Shown here: in pieces, positions 1 through 8,090 of the stretch | How positions within the stretch are numbered: the stretch's first letter is position 1 | Layout of the letters: each line of letters starts with the position of its first letter | Origin: Rhizaria sp. SCN 62-66 | Lineage: Eukaryota; Rhizaria, unplaced | DNA length: 64,000 nt | Assembly: GCA_001724265.1 (NCBI GenBank) | Contig: MEDY01000131.1 | Span: 1 to 64,000 of the forward strand | Direction of reading: 5' to 3' | Notes under the pieces: model-generated | Database searches by the model: none | The model's input: only the letters and a program-made list of their open reading frames with translations | What the model was told of the DNA's origin: nothing | Program-made: the position numbers and the translations under genes

Positions 1-1
1 G

Positions 2-403
2 CTGCTTGACTCCGGTGCGCTTCACTACTGCGCACAGACGCTGACCGCTGCCTCCTTACTGTCGTCACCGCCGCCCAGTGGGTTGCTAAATCGGCTCTTG
101 CGGGCGGTGCGCCTTATGACTGAGGTCGACGGCCCTCACGACGACACCGAGGACGCCGAGATGCGAAACGTGTTCCTCGCAGCCTTCTTAGCGGCAGGTG
201 GCCGAAACGCACTTGTTGATCTGATCCAGAATGAAGCATCCAGTGTCGACGCATTGGATGAGGCAATGCAGCTTCTACAGGGATGTGGAGAGGGCGGCTC
301 TGCATCACAGCCAGCGCAGGAGAGCAGTGACGCCGACGCGGGCCGCGACAACAATGCACAGGAGAACAAATGCACAGGAGAACAACAACGCCGAGCCTAG
401 TGA
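2..403 (+). CDS. C-terminal end of a helical-repeat (armadillo/HEAT-like) protein, 5' partial
   Basis: The frame is open from base 2, so the gene begins left of the window. The visible 130 or so residues are mostly helical and Leu/Ala-rich. The segment FLAAGGRNALVDLI resembles the last helix of an armadillo repeat, and it is followed by a polar Ser/Asp/Gln tail. No family can be assigned. The end is unusual: the frame meets TAG at 398-400 and TGA directly after it at 401-403. A 16-bp tandem duplication (353-384) has shifted the frame. Without the second copy the tail would read EPSDETIASNGKDTPSDAPE and end at TAA 453-455. The TAG here may therefore be a by-product of the duplication rather than an evolved stop. 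Confidence 0.55.
353..384. repeat. 16-bp tandem duplication causing a C-terminal frameshift
   Basis: The unit AATGCACAGGAGAACA occurs at 353-368 and again at 369-384. Because 16 is not a multiple of 3, the second copy moves the gene from one frame to another near its 3' end. Confidence 0.9.
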
Positions 404-1090
404 CGAGACGATCGCGAGCAATGGCAAGGATACTCCCTCAGATGCCCCTGAGTAAAACTCATGGCAAAGCAAACAGCTTCATCAAAAGCGTTGGTGGTTG
501 GATTAATATTCGCGCCACCAAGGTAAAATCAATAAAACCTGTAAAAAAGAGTACTAAAGTTCTGTTTATCAAACAAATTCCCCATTATCTCATATTACAA
601 CGGAGACTTTACTATCATCGTCGACAACGTGCATGCGCACTCCCCACCCCAATCTTCCGATTTAAAACTTCTGATAGATTCCACAATATGAATATGAGAT
701 TGAAATTCTTCGAAATATATACAGCACTTTATTCCATTAGTTTATATCATTTTTTTCCGCGTATCTCTCATTTCCTTGTCATTTCTTGGATGGTCTAACT
801 TTTTAATCTGTCTTAAGTCAGTCTCTAGTATCAGCGGACACTATCAACAAAGCAAATCATAGTTAAAGATATATGCACAGCTATAAGTCGACTACTGGGC
901 AAAGTTGATAAAGATATTTAAATTCACACAACTTAATTTAGAAAAACTTATCTGAAAGCGTGAAAATGATCACCCTGTGTGTTGCCCTGGGGTTCCAGAA
1001 AGCTGTCACCAAATGGGAGCACGACGGCATCAGGAACGGCGCTAACGCGAATGTACGATTTCTATACAACGTGACTCTGGTTTGGGAGGA
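404..1090. other. AT-rich spacer, no gene seen
   Basis: This is non-coding-looking, AT-rich sequence between the 3' ends of two converging reading frames. Short open frames here have no recognisable content. I found no tRNA-like cloverleaf by eye. Confidence 0.6.
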
Positions 1091-1429
1091 TCAATCATTC
1101 AATCTCTTTGCCAATTCAGCAAAGGCGGCAAGTCCACGACTAAAGGCAAGATAAGAACGTTTCTTCGTTTTTGCGAACTCAGCCGTAGTCTCTGCGTGCA
1201 CTGCGTACATTGCGTGCTCTAGCACAGCATTAGCCTTGCGGACCGCAGCCTCAGCCAAGTCAAGCTCGGTCAATAGATCTTTTCGATGAGGACTTTGTGG
1301 TATGTGCCGGACGTTTGCGAGATCCCATGAGTTACGCACTGTGAGGTCTTCAGGAAGAAAACATAGTGAAGCTGGGTTCAAAATATTCTTGTATTCTAAT
1401 ATTTTGCTTGATTGAGTATACTCACACAC
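1091..1429 (-). CDS. Orphan C-terminal-exon-like ORF, weakly BAR/sorting-nexin-like
   Basis: The open stretch ends at TGA (1091-1093). Only the last 80 or so residues look coding. They are a charged amphipathic helix that includes DLAEAAVRKANAVLEHAMYA and TTAEFAKTKKRSYLAFSRGL. This spacing resembles the last helix of the BAR domain in sorting nexins, but the match is weak. There is no ATG start: the frame opens at a GTG in AT-rich sequence. Acceptor-like AG sites precede the coding-looking part. Any upstream exon would have to lie beyond the Snf7 gene, which occupies 1537-2301 on the same strand. It may be a pseudogene remnant, a nested-gene exon or a small real gene. Confidence 0.3.
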   Translation of the reverse strand: MCEYTQSSKILEYKNILNPASLCFLPEDLTVRNSWDLANVRHIPQSPHRKDLLTELDLAEAAVRKANAVLEHAMYAVHAETTAEFAKTKKRSYLAFSRGLAAFAELAKRLND

Positions 1430-1536
1430 TATTTCACATTTTCTTTAACATATCTACTTCGACACATAACGCAACAACAACATCAACACCCGCGCGCGTC
1501 ACACAGCGCGTCTTGCGACTTACATGCTCATCATAC

Positions 1537-2301
1537 TTACATGTTCATTAGCGCCTCGAGCTTCTTCATCTCATCCGCCTCCTTGCTGCTGGCCGCGGGG
1601 GCTGCCGCCGCCGCAGCGACGACGGGCTTCTTCTCCGCCCCGGCGCTGCCGCCAGTGGGTGCGCTGGGCATGTCAAGCACAGCGGCGAGCTCCTCCGCCT
1701 CGCGCTGCTCTGTTGAGCGCTTGGCCACAGGCAGGCCTTGCTCGTCGACGTTGACCGTGCCCTCGCGGACGGCGATAGTGGCGGCGTCGACCTCCTCTTC
1801 CTTCTCAAACGCCGCGAGCAGTTCGTCGTCGTCGACTTCGAGCGTGTCACCAGAGATGGGTTGTGCGAGCGCCTCGCCGATCTGGTCCACCATCTCGCTC
1901 GTGTCGCGGATGTCGTCCATCAGGTCCTGCACGTGATCGATGTCGTTCTCGGACACCGACGCCTTGGTCGCGCGATGTGCTTGCTGCATCGCAGCGATAA
2001 CCGACTTATCCACGGCGGCCGACTGGAGCGCCATGATCTGCGTGTCGAGGTTCATACGCTTGCCGTAGAGCTGGGAGATCTCCTTGTCGTACATCTTCAT
2101 GCGGCGCAAGAAGAACATCGCACCATTCTTATCCTTACTCTTCATCTTCTTCAAGCCTTCGACACGGGCCTCCTCTTTGCAGTGCAGGAGGTGATCCTCA
2201 CGCTTCTCCAGGTTGTCGCTCGCGGCCTTCAGGGCCTGGATCGCGTCGTTCAAGCGCGGGGCCGCCGCGGCGGCGGGCTTCTTGCGGCCAAAGAGGTTCA
2301 T
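1537..2301 (-). CDS. SNF7: ESCRT-III subunit Snf7/CHMP4
   Basis: The predicted protein has 254 residues and no introns. Snf7/CHMP4 polymerises on endosomal and other membranes to drive inward budding and scission. The start at 2301 gives MNLFGRKK, matching the short basic N-terminus of the family. The helical hairpin core follows: the first helix contains LEKREDHLL, and then come KNGAMFFLRRMKMYDKEI and the helix MNLDTQIMALQ. An acidic region (DDDELLAAFEKEEEVD) comes next. The C-terminal helix EADEMKKLEALMNM sits where CHMP4 proteins bind Bro1/ALIX. Length fits the family. An Ala/Pro-rich linker near residue 230 is a local insertion. It is transcribed divergently from the NFKBIL1-like gene and stops at TAA. 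Confidence 0.93.
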   Translation of the reverse strand: MNLFGRKKPAAAAAPRLNDAIQALKAASDNLEKREDHLLHCKEEARVEGLKKMKSKDKNGAMFFLRRMKMYDKEISQLYGKRMNLDTQIMALQSAAVDKSVIAAMQQAHRATKASVSENDIDHVQDLMDDIRDTSEMVDQIGEALAQPISGDTLEVDDDELLAAFEKEEEVDAATIAVREGTVNVDEQGLPVAKRSTEQREAEELAAVLDMPSAPTGGSAGAEKKPVVAAAAAAPAASSKEADEMKKLEALMNM

Positions 2302-2962
2302 GGTCGGGAACGGGGCTGAGCGCGAGAGGGAAAACGAAGCGATGGACCAACGGGAGCGGGAGTGGTGTGGATTGAGGGCTACAGGGAACAGAAACAAACA
2401 TGTGAAGAAAAGATGAGGCGGTTATTAGATAGAATATCGTATGGGTGTGCATGAAACCCGCGTTTGTGAGCGGGTAGTCAAGTCTAATGCGTCTTTGTTC
2501 GAGTGAAAGCGCTGGGTGGGAGGGAGCGTGCATGTGGACAAGCGACGTGCACGCCCATAGCTGTAGCGCTAGTATAACGGGTGATAGTGAGATACAGATA
2601 ATAAAACCAAATAGAATGCTCACTGGCCAGTTGCTTCGTTGTAACATTGAAGGGCTCTCACGACGGGAAGAGGCTACACCAGTTTGGTTCAGGAGTGCAC
2701 GTTCCACCACAAATCGATCTCCCGACTAAACCTGGACTTTTTGCGAACCGTGGTGGACTACTGCTTCTTTCGAACCGGGACCAGTCTTGTTACAAGCTCC
2801 AGAGCGACCATATCAACTGATATATGCATGTAATTACGGAATCATACTATTACTTGGCGCATTCATCTAAAAAATATTCTTGATTTTGCATTGACGGAAA
2901 CCTCACGTGTGCAGCCACTCGTTTCTTGCCTCTTTTGTATTGCAGCCAGAAGTCGAGCGTGC
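2302..2962. promoter_or_regulatory. Divergent intergenic region, likely shared promoter
   Basis: This spacer separates the start codons of the Snf7 gene (-) and the NFKBIL1-like gene (+), so both promoters should lie here. A pyrimidine-rich stretch ending in TTGTATTGCAG at 2935-2945 looks like a 3' splice site. It suggests a 5'UTR intron, or a missed first exon, for the + strand gene. I could not identify its donor. Confidence 0.4.
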
Positions 2963-5900
2963 ATGCAATCGCAGCAGCCCGACTCAGCGTCGTCCCGCTC
3001 GGGGTACAAACCGGCGCCCATGGACTACCTCAATGGCCCCCCGCGACCGCTTTCGGGCACGCCCCGGCTCCCTACGCCTTCATCATCGTCTTCAACGCGC
3101 GACTCTGAGCCCCTCAACGGCTTTCCTGGCTCACCCTCATATCCACAGTCACAAAGCAACAGTGCCAGCGCCAATGTGTCCTCCGCCGCCTCTGCCGGTG
3201 CGACCCCGACATTTGTTTCCGCGGACTCCGCCGCGCGGTGGGCGGCGATCGAGGCCGCCATCGAGTTGCGCGAAAAGGCCGCGACATTCGCCCGCCGCAC
3301 TCCTCTGTCCCCTGGTCACGCCGCCACAGCGGCCGCGGTCGACGCAATGCTGAACAACACCAGCAGCATCGACGGCAACACTCTCGGTGACAGCAGTCTG
3401 GGCGACAGTCTTGCTGATACTGGCGGCGATAGCGCGGCACATACTGCTGGCGACGCGCTGTTGCAAACGTATCACAGACCTGCGGTTGCATCAGCTTCAT
3501 CAGTGTCAACGAACACTTTCAACACAACTGACGGGAGTCTTAGAATCGAGAGGAATCCGTACATTCTAAGCGAGAGCGACGATTTTATGCTTCCTCTAGA
3601 CACTCTTACACTGAACTCAAACAACAGCAAGAGTGTCAACAACAACGATACCAACAGACCAGCAAGCAATATCAATAGGGCCTGCGACGGCGAGCGCGGC
3701 GCGCGCGGCGCTTATAACGGTGAGCCCGTCACTGCAAGTGACCGCGAGCACGCTACTGACCGTGAGCGCGGCGTGGTACTGTCCCGCGCAGTCCCCAGTG
3801 CACTGCAGAAGCTCACCGACGCGGGCGTAGATATTGTGGCCGCCGCGCACGCCAGCAATGAACGCCTCCGCACTGTTATGTCACAGTCGCAGGCACAACC
3901 GCAGCCAAACCCACAGCAGGCGCAGTTGACGTCGCAGGCTGAGTCCTCACAGCTGGTTGCACAGCCAGCGAGCGCGGATAAAAACAGCAACCGTGACTCT
4001 GCGAGTGCGGGTGAGGGTGCGGATGCGGGTGTGGTTGTCGGCCAAGTTGTCACTGCAATTTGCGATGGCAACAGCTTCAACACGGCCAACAGCTCTCTTG
4101 CAGCGACTGGCAGCACTTCTTTGGCTGCTGCAAGCAGCAGCACGAGCGGAACCAAAGTTGCTCGGACCTTTCTCAAGGCTAACCTGGCGGCGACATCACC
4201 GAGAACGAGCGACCCCGTGACCGCTGCAATTGCTGCTGCGGCGACGACGACGACGGCTACTACCAGCGGCGTTATAAATGACACAAACGCGGGCAGTGGC
4301 ACGGCGAGTCTTGGTATCGGTGCGACGACGAGTGTCAACAAGCTGTATACGTCCCCGGAAGTCGTCGCTCTCGACTTGGGCCTGTCGTCGAACAGTACCT
4401 CGACCACTGGCGCTCGCGCCAAGCCTGAGGGTTTGCAGCCGAGTTTTGGCGCGATCGTTCCAGTGAAAGCCTCGCGTTTGCCGCGCCGCGTCCCGCCGTC
4501 CGTCACTGCCACCGCCACTGCCACTGCCACCGGCACAGCCACTGCGGCGGCGAACAGCACAAACATCGATGGCTCTAACAACAGCAACAGCAACAACAGC
4601 AACAGCGACAACAGCAACAACGGTACTTGTGGCTTGTCTGTCAGTGCGTTTGTTCCTGGCGGCATCACTACCAAGTCAGCCCCAAACAGCGGCAACGCTA
4701 GTGCAGTATCTGGATCTAATGCTACTACTGCGAATGTCAGCACCCAGAATGTGAGCGGGGGCTCGCCAGTAGTTAAGCCGCATCCTCCAGCACACCTACG
4801 CCCACGTCCGCCCCAGTCGCCGCCACACCACACCTCAGTGAGTACTTCCGCCGCAAATGTAAGTACCTCTGGCACGGGTGTAAGTGTGTTGCCCCGTGGT
4901 GCTGCAGGGACCCGTGTTATCCTGCAGCCCCGCACACAGCCGCAGCCTCAGTCAGCTACTGCTGCAACTGCCGCTGCAAGCTCAACATTAACAACAACAT
5001 CAACTGCGGCTGCTTCAACAGCAACAACAAAACTGAAAAAGTTTGCTACGGCAACAAGCCAGGATGTGAACACCCTCGCAGCAACCGACGAAGCTGCCAC
5101 TGAGAGCAACAATGAGACCGCCGCCGCCGCCGCCGCCGCCACCGCCGCCGTCACCGCCGCCGCCGCTGCGGAGGCGCGTGCCTTGGAAGAGGACGGTCAC
5201 CGCGAGCGCGCGCGTGCCGCGGCGGCGCGTGCGCAGGCGGAGCGTATGGCGCGCGCAATGGCCACGGCCGCTGAGGAGGAAGAGGAACGCGTCAAGGCCA
5301 GGGAACGCAGGGCGCACATGGCGACACAACCAGTCACAACAACAACAGCAGCAACAACTGCTGCATCCGCTACAAGTGCGAACTCGAACGTCACTGCGAA
5401 TGGTGTGAAGGTGAGGGACCGCAAGACGGGCGCGGTCGCTGCTGTCGCGCACCCGAACAACACCAACGGCAGCATACGGGCACTGTCACAGCAAGAAAAA
5501 CAGCATCAGACCGGTGTTGTTGGTTTGCAACCTCGCTTACAACCGCATCAGCAGCATCAACAGCAGCAGACGCCGGTTCAGCAGCCAAAGCAGCAACCGC
5601 GCGCTGGCCACGCGTCGAATACGTTCACTCGCCCCCAGCCGCAGCAGAGTGTCTTCACCGCTAATCACAGGCCTCTCAACAATAACCCTTGCAACAACCC
5701 CAACACTGCTACCAACACACACAACAACAGCAACAACAACAACTGTCGCGACGACGCTGCATCCCCAAGCCCCCACCGCGACCGGAGCGCCGCCCGTTGC
5801 AGCCCCAGTCGCAGCAGCAATGGCGGCGGCGAAGACGGTCCCCACAGCGACGGCGCCGCCGGCTCCGACACCGAAGGCGAGACGGAGACCCAGGCAATGT

Positions 5901-7828
5901 ACCGTGACCTCTGGGAGCAAGAGCGCGAGTCCCGCCGCGCGGCCGAGCGCGCCGCGATCCGCAAGGCGGCCGCGCGGCAGCAGCGCCGCAATAGCCATAG
6001 CAGCGGCAGCAACGGCGGCGGCGGTCGTCATGGCAGGCGCCATGAAAGCACGGGCGACAGCGGTGCCGACAGTGTCAGCGACAGCCTCGCTGCGGGCGCT
6101 CACAACACCACAGCTAGTCACAACCGTGCGGGCGCAACTGCAGATGCTGATGCTCAGAAGGGCAACACAAGCGCGGGTTCGAGCTTGAACTCTAATAGTC
6201 GCAGTTCTGGTGCGACTGCGGGGTCGCCCTCTGCTAATAACGCGGTTAGCGCGGATGAAGAGGCCGAGATTGACCGGAAAAAAGCGTTGTTCCGCGCATG
6301 GAGCGAGAATAAAGAACGCGAACACTCGCTGCGGCAAAAACAAGAGCAGCAACAAGAGCAGCAGTCTGATGGGTCTCGCAAAGGTGCGTTTAGTAACGAC
6401 ACAGCTGACTCGGTCTCAACTCCCGCAACTGGTAACTTTACCCACGCTAGCCACAGCAACAACAACAACAATAACCACGCCAAGCCGCAACAACAGAAGC
6501 ACTGCGGTGGCAGTGACAGTTACGGTGCAGACTCTGCTAAGTCGAGCTCAAATGCAGGAGCACAATGTGGCGATGATCCGAAGGCTGCGTATCGTGAGTG
6601 GGAAAAGCGCAAACTCGCCGAGCTTGAGAAATGCCGCTCGCGGCCGCAAAGCGCGTCGACGCCGTTCACGAGCTCTGCTGCGAATGGTGGTTCTGTCGCT
6701 GCGCCGTCTGAGGCGGCGGCGGCCGCGGCTGCGGCGGCGGTTGCTGCTGGAGCGGGTTTGGCTGCGGCCGCCGCGGCTGCGGCTGCGGCGGCTGTCGCAG
6801 AGGGCGCTCCACTCCCCGAAACCTTCTTCACGAGCCCCAACCCCAACGCCAATGCGAACTCGACCACCAGCAGTAGTACCAACGCCAGCTCAAGCTCGAG
6901 TTCTAGTTCTAGCTCTCAGTCAGAGGCGGCGAACGCAGCTCGGTTCGCGTACGCGCGCGGTAAAGCTGCGAACAGTAGCTCTGGGGCTAGTGCCCACGCA
7001 AACGCCGCCTCGTCGCCAGAAAAGTATTTCCAGAGCAACGCCAGCACAAACGGTAGGCGCAACGGCGCCAACGCTTCAAGCACGAACAACGCGAACGCTA
7101 GCTCGAGCACTAGCACAAACAGCCGCACTGGCACTGGCGCTGGCGCTGGCGCTGGTGCGAGTGCTAGCAAGGGAGCTGCTCACAATCGCTTTGATGACCA
7201 CACCGCTGGCCCCAGCGGCATTCCTGCGTCTTCCGAGGCCTTTTACGACAAAGTCTACGGCGCCGGTGCCAGTAGCTCCCGCGGCGGCGCCAATGGGGCG
7301 TGGGGCTCATTCGGCAACTTCCGCAACAGCAACCGCCAGAACTCCGGCGCTGGCGCTGGCGCTGGCCCCAGCTCTGGTACTGGGTTCAGCTATGCTGGAT
7401 TTGGGAATGCTGGTCTGGACGCGTGGCGCGCTGGCGAGGCGAAGAAGCGCGAGCAGTTCGAGGTCGCCGAGGCCAGTTGGGCTCGATTCGAACTCCTCGC
7501 CGCCGCCGCCGGGGCAGCGGGCGCCGGCGCGAGCGCGAGCGCGACGACTGCGGCCGCGGGCGCGGGCGTGACCACTGCGCGCGGCGGCGCGGCGGGGCGG
7601 CAGCTGCGGCTGAGCGAAGTGCCGTGGCCGCGGGACAAGTTCGACCTGACGCTGTCGACGTGGACTGGGGAGGAGCGTAAGAGCCAGTTCCGCCGGCTGA
7701 TGCTGCGCTGGCACCCGGACAAGTGGATGCAGGCGTATGGCGGGGTGATTGTCGCGGAGGAGCGAGAGGCGGCGATGGAGCGGGTGACTGAGGTCGCTAA
7801 ACTCATCAATACGCTGCGCAACGCGTAA
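2963..7828 (+). CDS. NFKBIL1 (IkappaBL)-family protein with giant low-complexity N-terminus
   Basis: The predicted protein has 1621 residues from the ATG at 2963. The frame is open further upstream, but that part ends at a likely splice acceptor. The last 120 residues are the recognisable domain: a helix with EASWARFELL near residue 1500, then LSEVPWPRDKFDL near 1550, FRRLMLRWHPDKW near 1583 and a final helix ending LINTLRNA. This order (Trp-containing helix, VPWP, J-domain-like R-WHPD-K, short helix) is that of the C-terminus of NFKBIL1 proteins, which are implicated in mRNA processing. The ankyrin repeats of animal NFKBIL1 are not visible. The rest is Ser/Asn/Thr/Ala/Gln-rich with short charged helices (YRDLWEQERESRRAAERAA, KAAYREWEKRK). 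It stops at TAA. Confidence 0.75.
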   Translation: MQSQQPDSASSRSGYKPAPMDYLNGPPRPLSGTPRLPTPSSSSSTRDSEPLNGFPGSPSYPQSQSNSASANVSSAASAGATPTFVSADSAARWAAIEAAIELREKAATFARRTPLSPGHAATAAAVDAMLNNTSSIDGNTLGDSSLGDSLADTGGDSAAHTAGDALLQTYHRPAVASASSVSTNTFNTTDGSLRIERNPYILSESDDFMLPLDTLTLNSNNSKSVNNNDTNRPASNINRACDGERGARGAYNGEPVTASDREHATDRERGVVLSRAVPSALQKLTDAGVDIVAAAHASNERLRTVMSQSQAQPQPNPQQAQLTSQAESSQLVAQPASADKNSNRDSASAGEGADAGVVVGQVVTAICDGNSFNTANSSLAATGSTSLAAASSSTSGTKVARTFLKANLAATSPRTSDPVTAAIAAAATTTTATTSGVINDTNAGSGTASLGIGATTSVNKLYTSPEVVALDLGLSSNSTSTTGARAKPEGLQPSFGAIVPVKASRLPRRVPPSVTATATATATGTATAAANSTNIDGSNNSNSNNSNSDNSNNGTCGLSVSAFVPGGITTKSAPNSGNASAVSGSNATTANVSTQNVSGGSPVVKPHPPAHLRPRPPQSPPHHTSVSTSAANVSTSGTGVSVLPRGAAGTRVILQPRTQPQPQSATAATAAASSTLTTTSTAAASTATTKLKKFATATSQDVNTLAATDEAATESNNETAAAAAAATAAVTAAAAAEARALEEDGHRERARAAAARAQAERMARAMATAAEEEEERVKARERRAHMATQPVTTTTAATTAASATSANSNVTANGVKVRDRKTGAVAAVAHPNNTNGSIRALSQQEKQHQTGVVGLQPRLQPHQQHQQQQTPVQQPKQQPRAGHASNTFTRPQPQQSVFTANHRPLNNNPCNNPNTATNTHNNSNNNNCRDDAASPSPHRDRSAARCSPSRSSNGGGEDGPHSDGAAGSDTEGETETQAMYRDLWEQERESRRAAERAAIRKAAARQQRRNSHSSGSNGGGGRHGRRHESTGDSGADSVSDSLAAGAHNTTASHNRAGATADADAQKGNTSAGSSLNSNSRSSGATAGSPSANNAVSADEEAEIDRKKALFRAWSENKEREHSLRQKQEQQQEQQSDGSRKGAFSNDTADSVSTPATGNFTHASHSNNNNNNHAKPQQQKHCGGSDSYGADSAKSSSNAGAQCGDDPKAAYREWEKRKLAELEKCRSRPQSASTPFTSSAANGGSVAAPSEAAAAAAAAAVAAGAGLAAAAAAAAAAAVAEGAPLPETFFTSPNPNANANSTTSSSTNASSSSSSSSSSQSEAANAARFAYARGKAANSSSGASAHANAASSPEKYFQSNASTNGRRNGANASSTNNANASSSTSTNSRTGTGAGAGAGASASKGAAHNRFDDHTAGPSGIPASSEAFYDKVYGAGASSSRGGANGAWGSFGNFRNSNRQNSGAGAGAGPSSGTGFSYAGFGNAGLDAWRAGEAKKREQFEVAEASWARFELLAAAAGAAGAGASASATTAAAGAGVTTARGGAAGRQLRLSEVPWPRDKFDLTLSTWTGEERKSQFRRLMLRWHPDKWMQAYGGVIVAEEREAAMERVTEVAKLINTLRNA

Positions 7829-8090
7829 CGTTGCTTGTGATTAATGAAAACGTGCGTTGGTTTATTCATTCTTACGCACCTAGAACTTTATATAGTTTAA
7901 TAGTTGCTACTTATATTGCTGATGTGATATTTAGTCAAGTACTTCATACAATAATCATACCTATTTTATGACATGACGTCGCGTGTTCTAGTGACCTGAG
8001 TTCTAATTTGTACTGTTTGAGGACTATATAACGGAATCTGTTCATCATTTGTGATTCTTGCCAAGACACGTCTAAATTGAGACGTTATCT

